42,776 nucleotides of DNA from NCBI GenBank assembly GCA_903840165.1, contig CAIMEY010000031.1, positions 1 to 42,776 of the forward strand. The letters run 5' to 3'. The notes beneath the pieces were generated by a model. It was not told the DNA's origin. It saw only the letters and a list, made by a program, of their open reading frames with translations, and did no database searches. This document shows, one piece after another, positions 8,461 through 17,408 of this stretch. The DNA comes from an uncultured Myxococcales bacterium (lineage in GTDB: Bacteria; Myxococcota_A; UBA9042). Each line of letters starts with the position of its first letter. Positions within the stretch are counted from its first letter, which is position 1. The position numbers and the translations under genes were made by a program.

Positions 8461-10002
8461 GTGTCCGACCTCGATACCCGAATTGCCCAACTCGCCGCGC
8501 AATACCGTCCCCTAGCCGCGAAGATCCTCGCGGAAGTTGTGAGGATTCCTGCTGATTATGTCGACAAGTCCGTAGAGGCAGGGGGAGACCCGCTGTGCGG
8601 CCTGTCCAACCACGAACAGCCGCGCCTGGAGTACCTGCGCAAAACGATTATTGAAATCGGTGCTGTGCGCGACGCGGCTGACGTCGGCTTTGACGACTTT
8701 GGCAACCTGGTCTGGACCGTGCAAGACCCAAATGACGGGATTGCGGCAAAAGACAAAAGAGTTATCTACTTCGACGGCCACAGCGACACCGTGCGCGCAC
8801 TTCGCCCGACCTGGCGTAAGAAGATCGGCGGCATTGATTCCTATGACGGGATTGTTGAACCTGCAAGTATTGATAAGGAATTCCTCAAACGGGAACTCGG
8901 CCACCTGCCCCCCGACGCTGAGTGGAACCATCTGCTTTTTGGCCGCGGCTCGGCGGACCAATTGGGCGGCGTGGTTGCCGAAGTCGTTTCCACGAAAATC
9001 CTTTTAGAATTAGCGGGAGAAGGTGCCCTGCGCGGTGCGATCATTCGTGCGTACGCCACCGCCTGCGAGGAGGACAATGACGGCGCTGGCCCCGCCTTTG
9101 TCATGCGCAAAGTCCTGCCCGGCGCTGGTGCAGAATTGGTCCCCGATGTCGTGATTTTGACAGAAGGAACGGGCGACGCCAACAAGGGTGCCTTGGGCAT
9201 CTACCGCGGCCAACGCGGGCGCATGCAGATTCAGGTCGTGGTCACCGGCCGCTCTTGCCACGGGTCCATGCCCTGGGAAGGCCTCAATCCGCTTGAGTAT
9301 GCTGGCGCGATCCTCACCGACGCGGCCACGCAGTACGAGCAAAGGGACGGCTTTCTCGACGATCCGTTCCTCGGCCACGGCACCCGCACCGCCAGTTGGG
9401 CGCAGTTGGACACGCCGAGCGATTGCGCCGTGCCTGACCGGTTCACGTTCCGCTTCGATCGCCGCCTGACGGTAGGCGAGACGCCCGAACATGCTGTTCA
9501 GCAAGTGGAAATTCTGCCCGCCGTGGCCCGTGCGCGTCAGGCCGGGCTGCAGGTGGAAATCACCGTGCCGACCTATGACGAGCCAAGCTGGCGCGGCTAT
9601 GTCCTTGGCAATCCGCAGATTTACATGGGTTGGGCCACGCCTGAAGCGCATCCAGCGATTCAAGCGGCCAAGGCGGCCTACCTCGGTGTGGTGACACCCC
9701 ATGTCACGACGCCGGTGGAAGAAAAGGGTGCCCTGCGCCGTCAACCGCGTATTGATCGTTGGATTTTCTCCACCGACGGCGTCGGCTTCCCGATTCCGAC
9801 CACCGACACGACCATCGCCGTGCCCGGGCGCAAGAACTGGGTTGTCGCTGGATCCTTCAAGCATCCTGCGATGTTTGGCATCGGGCCGGGCATCGAGCAA
9901 AACACGCACAAGATTGGCGAATGCGTCGACCTGCGTGAACTGCAGCACGCCATCGGCGTCCTGGCGGCTTTCCCCCATAAATTCGTGGCGCTTGCCGGAT
10001 AG
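8461..10002 (+). CDS. ygeY: YgeY-family M20 hydrolase, selenium-metabolism linked
   Basis: Zinc-dependent hydrolase of the M20 peptidase/deacylase family, closest by motif to YgeY, a marker of selenium-dependent molybdenum hydroxylase and anaerobic purine catabolism loci. Metal ligands expected for M20 are visible: H107 and D109 (FDGHSDTV), D166 (GRGSADQLGG), the general base pair E203-E204 (ACEEDNDG), E235 (LTEGTGD) and a late His in EQNTHKIGE. The dimerisation-domain motif VTGRSCHGSMPWEG is present. At 513 residues it is about 100 longer than E. coli YgeY (about 403, from memory); part of the extra length lies between residues 111 and 158, before the GRGSAD motif. It starts with GTG, supported by AAGGAG at 8448-8453, 7 bases upstream. 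ssnA follows after 33 bases and ygfK overlaps that, giving a three-gene operon. The true substrate is unproven. Confidence 0.88.
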   Translation: MSDLDTRIAQLAAQYRPLAAKILAEVVRIPADYVDKSVEAGGDPLCGLSNHEQPRLEYLRKTIIEIGAVRDAADVGFDDFGNLVWTVQDPNDGIAAKDKRVIYFDGHSDTVRALRPTWRKKIGGIDSYDGIVEPASIDKEFLKRELGHLPPDAEWNHLLFGRGSADQLGGVVAEVVSTKILLELAGEGALRGAIIRAYATACEEDNDGAGPAFVMRKVLPGAGAELVPDVVILTEGTGDANKGALGIYRGQRGRMQIQVVVTGRSCHGSMPWEGLNPLEYAGAILTDAATQYEQRDGFLDDPFLGHGTRTASWAQLDTPSDCAVPDRFTFRFDRRLTVGETPEHAVQQVEILPAVARARQAGLQVEITVPTYDEPSWRGYVLGNPQIYMGWATPEAHPAIQAAKAAYLGVVTPHVTTPVEEKGALRRQPRIDRWIFSTDGVGFPIPTTDTTIAVPGRKNWVVAGSFKHPAMFGIGPGIEQNTHKIGECVDLRELQHAIGVLAAFPHKFVALAG

Positions 10003-10035
10003 CCCTGGGCTCCGCACCGCGATCCAGAGGTAGTC

Positions 10036-11205
10036 ATGACCCTGCGCATCGAGGTGGCCCACATGGGCCAGCCGCCTGCGAATTGCTTGATTGTACCCGG
10101 TGGCTTGGTGGTCGCGCACACCCACCTGTATTCGGCCTTGGCGCGGGGGATGCCGCCGCCGGCGACGACGCCAGCCAACTTCCTGTCTATCTTGCAAAAT
10201 GTCTGGTGGCGTCTGGATCGCGCCTTGGATGCGCAGTCGATCGCCATGTCGGCACGGGTGGGGATAGCCGAAGCGGTGGCCAGCGGTGCCACTTGCCTCA
10301 TCGATCACCATGAGTCGCCGCTGTGCATAGACGGTAGCCTGGACCTCATTGCCGATGCATTCCAGGATTTTGGCGTGCGTGGTGTGGTCACGTACGGCAT
10401 CACGGCGCGCAATTTTGGCGACGCTGAATGGCGCCAAGGCCTGGCCGAAAACCGCCGCTTTCTGCAGCACAATCGGCGCCCCCTGGTGCGCGGCCTAGTC
10501 GGTCTGCATGCGTGTTTCACGTTGCCGGACAAGGCTTTGCGGCAGGCGGCTCAGGTCGCCCGTGACCTTGGCGTGGGTTTGCACGTCCATGTCGGCGAAG
10601 ACGCTTTGGATCGCGACGCCCTGCAGCGTTTGGCCGCCGCCGATGCCCTGGTCCCGGGCTCGGTCTTCGCCCATGGCGTGCATATTGACCCAGCCGAGGT
10701 TGCCCTGGCGGCCGAAGCGGGCGTCTGGTGGGTGCAAAACGCCCGGTCCAATGCCCTCAATGCCGTTGGTTTTGCCCAATTACAGGCAGCCGGCGATCGC
10801 GTTGCCCTGGGCACCGATGGCCTAGACGGCGACATGCTGGCCGAAGGGCGAGGCCTGCTGCAGCACGCGTCGGTCGCCCATGCACCCGTGGATGTCCTGG
10901 GGCGATTGGCCACGGGACAGCGCATTGTCAAAGGGCTTTTTGGCGAAGTAGCCGATGTGACGGTGCTTGAGTACCTAGCGCCTACACCGATGCAGCAGAC
11001 CAATTGGACAGGCCATTTGCTGTTTGGCGCGCCGACGGTTCGCGAGGTTCAGGTGGATGGCCGGACGATTGCCATCGATCGAAGTGCTTTTTATCCACAA
11101 GCCCAAGTGATTGCTGATCAATTGTGGGCGACCATGGCCCCTTTGGCAGCGGTACCCACTGCGGACGAACTTGTTCGCCGCGTCGCTGAGGCCCACCATG
11201 GCTGA
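10036..11205 (+). CDS. ssnA: SsnA-family putative aminohydrolase, short N-terminus
   Basis: Amidohydrolase-superfamily metal enzyme resembling SsnA of the E. coli selenate-reductase/purine cluster. Metal-site residues seen are H28 and H30 (VVAHTHLYSALARGM), a His in GLHVHVGED, a His in VFAHGVHID and an Asp in LGTDGLDGDM. Diagnostic SsnA stretches include VWWRLDRALD, LIDHHESP and QNARSN. The product has 389 residues against about 442 in E. coli (from memory). The difference is mainly at the N-terminus: only about 27 residues precede the first His, so most of the usual beta-sandwich strand set is missing there. No alternative start can restore it, because ygeY ends 33 bases upstream. The stop overlaps the ygfK start by 8 bases. 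Activity on a purine-like ring or its breakdown product is the likely role from context, not shown by sequence alone. Confidence 0.88.
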   Translation: MTLRIEVAHMGQPPANCLIVPGGLVVAHTHLYSALARGMPPPATTPANFLSILQNVWWRLDRALDAQSIAMSARVGIAEAVASGATCLIDHHESPLCIDGSLDLIADAFQDFGVRGVVTYGITARNFGDAEWRQGLAENRRFLQHNRRPLVRGLVGLHACFTLPDKALRQAAQVARDLGVGLHVHVGEDALDRDALQRLAAADALVPGSVFAHGVHIDPAEVALAAEAGVWWVQNARSNALNAVGFAQLQAAGDRVALGTDGLDGDMLAEGRGLLQHASVAHAPVDVLGRLATGQRIVKGLFGEVADVTVLEYLAPTPMQQTNWTGHLLFGAPTVREVQVDGRTIAIDRSAFYPQAQVIADQLWATMAPLAAVPTADELVRRVAEAHHG

Positions 11206-13159
11206 GCTGATTCCACAATCCTTAGGCCAGCTTCTGGGACGCTTGCGCGGCGAGTGGCTCAGGCGGCAAATGCTGTTCGACCTGCCCGCGGCGCAGTGGT
11301 GGTCAGGCAGTGATCGCGATCTTTCGGTTCAATTTCAAGGGCATCGAGCAGCAACGCCGGTTGGGCCGGCAGCGGGCCCACACAGTCAGTTGGCGCAGAA
11401 CCTAGCCATGGCCTGGCTGGGCGGCGCGCGGGTGATGGAACTCAAGACCGTTCAAATCAATGATAAGCTAGTTATTCCAAGGCCATGTATTGACGTTCAG
11501 AACGTCGGCTTCAATGTCGAGTGGTCCCAGGAACTAAGCCTAGAGCAATCGGCCCTGGAATATGCCAAGGGTTGGCTGCTGGTCCATGCGCTCGGGGCTT
11601 GGAACCCCCTGAATCTGAAAAGCCACGAAAAAGACACGATTTTTGACCTTTCAGTCGGCTATTCCCTAGATGGAGTCCGGCAGCCGCGGGTCGCTCGCTG
11701 GATCGACAGTTTGCGCGATGCCCGCACGTTGCTGGCCCAGGCTCGTGCGCAAGTCCCTTCTGAGCTTGAGGAAATGGTCGATATTGACGTGCCGACCTCG
11801 GTGGCTGATAGCCTGACGCTTTCGACCTTCCACGGCTGTCCGGCCGACGAAATTGAACGTATTGCTGAGCACTTGCTGACCCATCACCACCTGCATGTCG
11901 TCCTTAAGCTCAACCCGACGCTGCTGGGCTACGACCGCGTCGATCACTTGCTGCACGACGTGATGGGTTACGACGAAATTCGCATTCGCCGCGAGGACTT
12001 CGACCACGATTTGGGCTGGAATGACGCCCTTTCGATGATCGGACGGCTGCGAACCGTGGCTGATCGGGCCGGGCGCACCTTGGGCGTCAAGGTGTCCAAC
12101 ACGTTAGTTGTGCAAAATCACAAGCAATTCTTTCCAGCCAGTGAAAAAGTGATGTACCTCTCGGGACAACCCCTGCATGTCCTTTCGACCCTGCTGGGTC
12201 AAGAGGTGGCCAAGGCTACACAAGGCCTTGTACCGATTTCGTTTTCGGCCGGCATTGATGCGCAGAACTTCGCCGAAGCGGTGGCTTGCGGCTTTGTGCC
12301 GATCACGGTCTGCACCGACCTACTGCGCGTCGGTGGTTACGGACGATTGCCTAAGTATTTAACGCGTTTATCTAAGGAAATGGCGGCGCTCCAGTGCACC
12401 GACATCGCCAGCTTCGTGCACGCGCGCGCCGCCCGACTCGGCCCTACCGCGGACGCGCGGCCCGATTGGCAAATCAATCTCGATGATTATGCGCCCAAGG
12501 CCTGCGCTGATCCCCGTTATGCTTCGGCAAAAAATGCCTCCATTCCAAGGCGTTTAGACAAGTCGTTGCGGTTTTTCGATTGCGTCGATTGCGGCAAATG
12601 CATCCCGGTCTGCCCCAACAATGCTAATTTCTCTTTGCAAGTCGAACCTTTGACCCTGCCTGGAACCGTCATTGAGGTCGATGCCAGCGGCCAAGCCCAT
12701 CAACGCGTCGGTCCCACCGTCAAGATCGGTGTTGCCCGACAATTCGCTAACTTTGCCGATAGTTGCAATGAGTGCGGCAACTGCGACGTGTTCTGTCCAG
12801 AGGTCGGCGGGCCCTACAAGGTCAAGCCGCGCTTCTTTGGCAGTGAAGCAACTTTGGCTGCATCACCTGAACTCGATGGCATTGTTGTACTTTCCCCGAC
12901 CAAGGCCATCGGTCGTATGCAAGGCGTACAGTACCAGTTGCAGCAAAGTGGCGCGCAATTCTGGATAGAAGACAAGTCTTTAGCTGTGCTTTTCGATCCA
13001 AAATTGGGCCAAGTGCTGGAAATTCGCGTCCTGCCCGAGGCCCAGCCGGGTCACCAGTTGCCCCTGTGGCGGGCACTGGCGCTGCAGGTGCTGGTCGAAA
13101 AAGTCGCTCATTGTGCTGGTAATTCTGTGGTTTCTGGTCCCTTGCAGTCCTTGGACTGA
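11198..13159 (+). CDS. ygfK: YgfK-like Fe-S protein lacking the FAD/NAD(P) domain
   Basis: Homolog of YgfK, the putative selenate reductase subunit/dihydropyrimidine dehydrogenase-like protein. Residues about 30-430 form the DPD-like barrel, with family stretches MELKTVQINDKLVIPRPCID, STFHGCPADEIERIAEHLL and LKLNPTLLGYD. The chain then passes directly into two ferredoxin-like cluster motifs near residues 460-540: CVDCGKCIPVCPNNANFS and CNECGNCDVFCPEVGGPYKVK. E. coli YgfK is about 1030 residues and has a GltD-like FAD/NAD(P) domain with GxGxxG motifs. None is seen in this 653-residue protein, so it would need a separate electron partner. The ATG at 11198 is chosen because it lies within the last codons of ssnA and the conserved region follows; the longer open frame from 11111 has no similarity. 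No molybdenum hydroxylase, yqeB or yqeC is in the window. Confidence 0.87.
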   Translation: MAELIPQSLGQLLGRLRGEWLRRQMLFDLPAAQWWSGSDRDLSVQFQGHRAATPVGPAAGPHSQLAQNLAMAWLGGARVMELKTVQINDKLVIPRPCIDVQNVGFNVEWSQELSLEQSALEYAKGWLLVHALGAWNPLNLKSHEKDTIFDLSVGYSLDGVRQPRVARWIDSLRDARTLLAQARAQVPSELEEMVDIDVPTSVADSLTLSTFHGCPADEIERIAEHLLTHHHLHVVLKLNPTLLGYDRVDHLLHDVMGYDEIRIRREDFDHDLGWNDALSMIGRLRTVADRAGRTLGVKVSNTLVVQNHKQFFPASEKVMYLSGQPLHVLSTLLGQEVAKATQGLVPISFSAGIDAQNFAEAVACGFVPITVCTDLLRVGGYGRLPKYLTRLSKEMAALQCTDIASFVHARAARLGPTADARPDWQINLDDYAPKACADPRYASAKNASIPRRLDKSLRFFDCVDCGKCIPVCPNNANFSLQVEPLTLPGTVIEVDASGQAHQRVGPTVKIGVARQFANFADSCNECGNCDVFCPEVGGPYKVKPRFFGSEATLAASPELDGIVVLSPTKAIGRMQGVQYQLQQSGAQFWIEDKSLAVLFDPKLGQVLEIRVLPEAQPGHQLPLWRALALQVLVEKVAHCAGNSVVSGPLQSLD

Positions 13160-13202
13160 CCTCAGGTTTGTCGCGCCTAGTACACGTAACCCTAAGTGCT
13201 TT

Positions 13203-13446
13203 GCGGGTTGCCGGAAAGCTCGCGGCGTTGTGGACTTTGCAGCCGGGGACCCGGCCGAACGCTGGGGTGAACCCGCGAGCGCGGGCGAGGAGAGGACTCC
13301 ACGGTGCGCGTAGCGCATGAGCCGTGCAAAGTCTGGCACGGCGAACGTGGAGATCGCCGCCCCCCTGAAACTAAAGGCAAACACTGTACCTCGAACCTGC
13401 AAGGAACTTCGGGCTTGAGGTACTAGGGCGGCTGCTACAAACCCGC
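13203..13446. ncRNA. Candidate structured RNA or palindromic repeat element
   Basis: The 377-base gap between ygfK and the next gene holds many nested perfect inverted repeats: an outer pair 13203-13209/13440-13446 (GCGGGTT/AACCCGC); 13222-13227/13355-13360 (GCGGCG/CGCCGC); 13233-13241/13325-13333 (GACTTTGCA/TGCAAAGTC). Inside these are local hairpins: 13242-13255 (GCCGGG/CCCGGC, GA loop), 13272-13285 (CCCGCG/CGCGGG, AG loop), 13289-13300 (GGAG/CTCC) and 13305-13317 (TGCGC/GCGCA, GTA loop) closed by ACGG/CCGT. An alternative hairpin pairs 13321-13327 with 13336-13342. The last arm, 13386-13423, is a hairpin that recurs after trxB. The consensus features of RNase P, tmRNA, SRP RNA, cobalamin and molybdenum-cofactor riboswitches were not found. 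The strand is undetermined. It could equally be a MITE-like interspersed repeat. Confidence 0.4.
13386..13423. repeat. Hairpin repeat, copy 1
   Basis: Core of 28 bases (13391-13418) with arms TCGAACCTG and CGGGCTTGA around a CAAGGAACTT loop, extended by a further perfect outer stem GTACC/GGTAC. It is identical at 25 of 28 positions to the copy at 35280-35307. Two of the three differences lie in the stem: one exchanges T-G for C-G, and the other gives an A-C mismatch here against A-T in copy 2. Confidence 0.6.
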
Positions 13447-13536
13447 CATTTCGCCATTGCTTTTACCAGACCGCGGGCCTACCGTGGCCAAGCGCACCGC
13501 TTTTGGAAGGGGCAATTGGTGGGCACGGAGGTCCCT

Positions 13537-13800
13537 ATGACAGGATCGATGGCGCCATTTTTCTCTATTGTTTCAGTAACTTTTTTTCTTCTGCTCCTGG
13601 GCATCGCCATTGTCTCGCTGCGCTATGTGCTGAGGCGGCGGGTGCAGTGTCCAGATCGGCTGATCGACGCTGAGCTTGTCATCGAAGAACGCAAGCGATT
13701 CCCGTGGGATCACCACGGTCAGCAGCAAGTCATGCGCTGTTCTCTGCAGCCCGGCGGCGTGACGTGCGACCGGCAGTGTTTGCAAGGCAACCACCGGTAA
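13537..13800 (+). CDS. Small membrane protein with Cys-rich tail
   Basis: Hypothetical protein of 87 residues. Residues about 7-30 form one strongly hydrophobic segment (FFSIVSVTFFLLLLGIAIV), followed by RYVLRRR, so the tail is probably cytoplasmic (positive-inside rule). The tail contains C38 and a cluster near the end, CSLQPGGVTCDRQCLQG, that could bind metal. The start at 13537 is supported by a strong ribosome binding site GGAGG at 13527-13531 with 5-base spacing, and that is the main reason to believe the gene. It converges on proB, whose stop lies 22 bases beyond. Small membrane proteins with a similar CS...C..CL tail occur in Myxococcota from memory, but I cannot name a family. Confidence 0.6.
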   Translation: MTGSMAPFFSIVSVTFFLLLLGIAIVSLRYVLRRRVQCPDRLIDAELVIEERKRFPWDHHGQQQVMRCSLQPGGVTCDRQCLQGNHR

Positions 13801-13822
13801 TCGTTTTGATTTTGTGCGAGTT

Positions 13823-14959
13823 CTACTTGAGCGCCAAGTCATCGCGGTGCACGATTTCGGCCGGCAGCCATGGACAATGGTCCGCCAGCCAATCGCTGCG
13901 TTTGCCTTGAGCGCGGCGGGCATCGGCACTGTCGTAACGGATCAAGCCCTTGCCAATCGTTTCACCTGTAGGTCCAAGCAGTTGAACGGCATCGCCCACG
14001 GAGAATTCGCCCGTGATCGCCGTGACACCGATGGGCAACAAAGACCGACCAGCGCCAGTAAGGGCTGCAACCGCGCCCGCGTCCAGATGAAGGCAACCCC
14101 TTGTACGCACTGAGGTTGCCAACCAGGAACGCTTGCCGGTCAGGCGCTTGTGCGTTGGCTCAACGATGGTGCCAACATCGGCTCCGCTCAGCAAAAGCCC
14201 TATAACGCCGGGGAGTTTTCCCTTTGCTATCGCCGCCACGCAGCCGACCGATCCCGCCCGACGCGCCGCGGCCAACTTAGACCCCATGCCGCCGGTGCCA
14301 AGGCTTGAGGTGCTGGCGACTGACACGTACCGTTCGGCGGCATCATCCAAAGCAACAGCTTGAATTCGCACAGCTGTTGGGTCTAGACGCGGATCGGCGG
14401 TGCACAGGCCATCGACTTCGGTCAGCAGCAACAGGGCATCGGCCGACACGACATGGGCGACCTGGGCGGCGAGGGCATCGTTGTCGCCAAAGCGGAGTTC
14501 TTCCACAGCAATCGTGTCGTTTTCATTGACGATTGCCAGAACGCCACCGCTCATCAGCTCGGCTATGACCCGGCGCGCATGGAGAAAGCGGCTGCGATCT
14601 GCCAAATCTGCATGGGTCAAGAGCAATTGCGCCACTAGACGACCATGGGCCCCAAACAACTGCCGATAACGCGCCATCAGCAAAGGTTGACCAATGGCGG
14701 CGAGCGCCTGCTTACCTAGTTGATTTGCTTGAGGATATTCAGCCGCTGCACTGCGGCCGGAAGCGACGGCGCCTGAGGAAACCAGCACCACTTCGCAGCC
14801 GGCATCGAGACAGCGGGCCAAATCGCGGCACAGCTGGACCAAAACGGCGTCGTCTAAGCTGCCATCGGCCCGGCAGAGCACCTGCGATCCGACCTTGACG
14901 ACAACGCGACGGCTGCAGGCTAGGCGATTGCGAAGCTCAACAATTTGCTCAGCATTCAC
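13823..14959 (-). CDS. proB: Glutamate 5-kinase with PUA domain
   Basis: Phosphorylates glutamate to gamma-glutamyl phosphate, the first step of proline synthesis. The amino-acid-kinase fold is recognised from [49 protein letters not shown] and [16 protein letters not shown]. The last 80-90 residues form the PUA domain ([16 protein letters not shown] marks the join, then a beta-rich end). The length of 378 residues is typical. The start overlaps the murA stop by 4 bases, so it is translationally coupled as the last gene of the dnaA-dnaN-recF-murA-proB run. proA is not adjacent. Feedback inhibition by proline is usual for this family and cannot be judged here. Confidence 0.96.
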   Translation of the reverse strand: MNAEQIVELRNRLACSRRVVVKVGSQVLCRADGSLDDAVLVQLCRDLARCLDAGCEVVLVSSGAVASGRSAAAEYPQANQLGKQALAAIGQPLLMARYRQLFGAHGRLVAQLLLTHADLADRSRFLHARRVIAELMSGGVLAIVNENDTIAVEELRFGDNDALAAQVAHVVSADALLLLTEVDGLCTADPRLDPTAVRIQAVALDDAAERYVSVASTSSLGTGGMGSKLAAARRAGSVGCVAAIAKGKLPGVIGLLLSGADVGTIVEPTHKRLTGKRSWLATSVRTRGCLHLDAGAVAALTGAGRSLLPIGVTAITGEFSVGDAVQLLGPTGETIGKGLIRYDSADARRAQGKRSDWLADHCPWLPAEIVHRDDLALK

Positions 14960-16242
14960 GGAGCATCCTCAATGCGTTCAATGCGCGCACCCAGGGCTTG
15001 CAACTTCTTGTCGATGCGTTCGTAGCCGCGGTCGATCTGGCGAATGTTGTGGATCGTCGTGGTTCCGTTTGCGCACAAGGCTGCAATCAGCAAGGCCATT
15101 CCGGCGCGAACGTCCGGACTCTGCACGCGCTGACCGACTAGGCGCGAAGGCCCGACCACCACCGCCCGGTGCGGATCGCAAAGGATGATCTGCGCGCCCA
15201 TGCCGATCAGGTGGTCGACAAAGAACATGCGACCTTCAAACATCTTTTCAAAAAACAGCACAGTTCCCTGGGATTGCGTGGCCACGGTAATGGCGATCGA
15301 CATCAAATCCGTGGGAAACTGGGGCCAAATCGAATCATCGACGCGGGGAATTCCGCCATTGAGGTCCGCACGCACGCGCAGGGTCTGGCCACCGGGCACG
15401 ACGATGTCTTGGCCATCGACCAGAGTTTCAACGCCCAACCGCTTGAAAACTAATCGAATCATCCGGAGGTGCTCAGGCGCCGCGTCTTGAATGCGCAGTT
15501 CGCCGCCCGTGACAGCTGCCAGACCGATAAAGCTGCCGACTTCTAAGTAGTCGGGACCAATGGTGAATTCTGCGCCATGCAGACGATCGACGCCATGGAT
15601 GACCAGGCGATTGCTGCCAATGCCTTCAATCTGCGCGCCCATGGCCACAAGCAGGCGAGCAATGCCCTGAACATGCGGTTCACACGCGGAATTGTTGATG
15701 ATAGTCGTGCCTTTGGCGACGGACGCGGCCATCAGTAAGTTCTCTGTCGCGGTGACCGACGCTTCGTCCAGCATCAGGTCAGCGCCGCGGAGTTCCTTGG
15801 CTTGAAGAACAAATGTTTCGCCGACTTGCAGCGTGGCACCTAGGCCAACAAAGCCTTCAAAGTGCGTATCGAGGCGACGACGGCCAATGACATCGCCACC
15901 CGGCGGCGGCAGTTCACAGCGCAATGCTCGGCCAAGCAGCGGACCTGCAAATAGAATTGACGCACGCACATGGCGGCCCAGGTTCTCGGGCAAGGTTGTC
16001 GTCTTGAGCTCAGGCGTGGTGATGCGCAGGCTGTGTTCGCCGAGCCAGGTCACTTCACTGCCCAAAGCCCGCAAAATGTCACACATCACGCGGACATCGA
16101 GAATGTCGGGCATGTTGTGCAGGATCACCGGTTCATCAGTGAGCAGTACGGCTGCAAGTGCCGGTAATGCTTCGTTCTTATTGCCTGACACGCGGACTGT
16201 TCCTGACAAAGGAACGCCCCCTTCAATGCGAAATAGGCTCAT
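14956..16242 (-). CDS. murA: UDP-N-acetylglucosamine 1-carboxyvinyltransferase, Asp-type
   Basis: Catalyses transfer of enolpyruvate from PEP to UDP-GlcNAc, the first committed step of peptidoglycan synthesis in the cytosol. The N-terminus [20 protein letters not shown] carries the UDP-GlcNAc-binding Lys-Asn pair, and [17 protein letters not shown] and [16 protein letters not shown] match the inside-out barrel repeats. The loop that normally reads PGGC(A/T)IG reads PPGGDVIG here: the catalytic Cys115 of E. coli is D117 (bases 15892-15894). Such Asp variants are known in mycobacteria and chlamydiae and are naturally fosfomycin resistant. The start at 16242 (MSLFRIEGG) is used; the frame is open to 16287 without similarity. 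It overlaps recF by 20 bases and proB by 4. Length is 428 residues. Confidence 0.96.
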   Translation of the reverse strand: MSLFRIEGGVPLSGTVRVSGNKNEALPALAAVLLTDEPVILHNMPDILDVRVMCDILRALGSEVTWLGEHSLRITTPELKTTTLPENLGRHVRASILFAGPLLGRALRCELPPPGGDVIGRRRLDTHFEGFVGLGATLQVGETFVLQAKELRGADLMLDEASVTATENLLMAASVAKGTTIINNSACEPHVQGIARLLVAMGAQIEGIGSNRLVIHGVDRLHGAEFTIGPDYLEVGSFIGLAAVTGGELRIQDAAPEHLRMIRLVFKRLGVETLVDGQDIVVPGGQTLRVRADLNGGIPRVDDSIWPQFPTDLMSIAITVATQSQGTVLFFEKMFEGRMFFVDHLIGMGAQIILCDPHRAVVVGPSRLVGQRVQSPDVRAGMALLIAALCANGTTTIHNIRQIDRGYERIDKKLQALGARIERIEDAP

Positions 16243-17374
16243 CGGCTGCCTCCCCAGGCGGTATCTCCTGGCGCTCAAACAGAGCACCAGGCTGTAACTG
16301 GCCTTGGAACATGGAAAAAATCTGGCGCGGTGCCCGAGCGCGAATGTGGTCGGACGCGGTGGTGGTGAGGATAACTTGCCCGCCCAAATCGTCGAGATAA
16401 CGCATCAGCGCGGCATTGCGCTGCTGATCGAGTTCGCTGGAAACATCGTCCATCAGCAAGACCGGTGGCTCACCCAATGTCGCTTCGAGACTACGAATTT
16501 CAGCAATCTTGAGGGCTAGGACCAGGGCCCGACACTGCCCCTGACTGGCGTGTACCGCCGCCGGCCGACCTTGCAGCAGGAACTGCACATCATCGCGGTG
16601 CGGCCCGCGCGTGGTGTAGCCGAGAATCTGATCACGCTGTCTACATTCGCGCAATAATTCAAGAAGTTTTTTTTCCAACTGCCCGTCGTCTTGGCGGCCC
16701 GGACATACCACGTCCAGGTGCAAGCCCGGCGCGGCAATGGCGGCAAAAACGTCTGAGACAATGGGTGCAAAACGCGCTAACACCGCTAAACGCCTACGAA
16801 TAACCGCTGCGCCATGACGCACCAGCAGGGCGTCGTACACGTCGATCAGGTGGGGATCGATGCTGCCGCGCTGGCCTTGCTTGAGAATCACATTGCGCGA
16901 GGTCAAAACTTTTTCATAATCGCGCAGTTCTAAGAGATGCTGCGGCTCATGGTTAAACACGACACGGTCGAGCCATCGGCGTCGATCGGCGGGTTGAGCG
17001 TGCGGCAGGGCCAGATCGGCCGGCGCGAACAGCACCACGACCAGTTTACCCAAGTAATCCACGGCACTGCTGACTGCCTTGCCATCCACCGTAGTCTTGC
17101 GACCCTTGGTCTGGACTTGGAGCCCTAGATCCCCGCGATCGCCACGGCGGCGATAAGTTGCTGCCAAAGTGGCTGTATTTTCGCCAAATTGAATGCACTC
17201 AGCCAGCCGCGTTGCGCGAAAACTGCGCAGGCCAGCGATCACGAAGAGCGCCTCGAGCACATTGGTCTTGCCCTGACCATTGGCCCCGGTCAATAGGTTG
17301 AAATGGCGGTGGGGCCGCCAGTCCAACTCCTCCAAGTTGCGGAAGTGACTGGCATAAAGCCGCTCGAGGTACAC
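16223..17374 (-). CDS. recF: DNA replication and repair protein RecF
   Basis: SMC-like ATPase that helps RecOR load RecA at single-stranded gaps. Motifs visible are the N-terminal [17 protein letters not shown], the Walker [10 protein letters not shown] (residues about 30-38), the signature-like [19 protein letters not shown] near residue 285, and the Walker [12 protein letters not shown], followed by [12 protein letters not shown]. The length of 383 residues is normal. It lies 34 bases behind dnaN and runs 20 bases into murA, the classic dnaA-dnaN-recF order with gyrB replaced by murA and proB. Confidence 0.96.
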   Translation of the reverse strand: MYLERLYASHFRNLEELDWRPHRHFNLLTGANGQGKTNVLEALFVIAGLRSFRATRLAECIQFGENTATLAATYRRRGDRGDLGLQVQTKGRKTTVDGKAVSSAVDYLGKLVVVLFAPADLALPHAQPADRRRWLDRVVFNHEPQHLLELRDYEKVLTSRNVILKQGQRGSIDPHLIDVYDALLVRHGAAVIRRRLAVLARFAPIVSDVFAAIAAPGLHLDVVCPGRQDDGQLEKKLLELLRECRQRDQILGYTTRGPHRDDVQFLLQGRPAAVHASQGQCRALVLALKIAEIRSLEATLGEPPVLLMDDVSSELDQQRNAALMRYLDDLGGQVILTTTASDHIRARAPRQIFSMFQGQLQPGALFERQEIPPGEAADEPISH

Positions 17375-17408
17375 GGGGGCCTACCTGTATCAGTAGAAAA
17401 CTGAATGA

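Noticed and set aside
9010..10470. Long antisense open frame of 486 codons opposite ygeY and ssnA
   Set aside because: It has no recognisable motif and mirrors well-supported genes; long antisense frames are expected in GC-rich sequence.
13203..13446. Assignment of the structured region to RNase P RNA, tmRNA or SRP RNA
   Set aside because: The conserved core sequences of these RNAs (for example GAGGAAAGTCC or the SRP GGTCAGG..CCGGAAGG..AGCAGCC) are absent on both strands.
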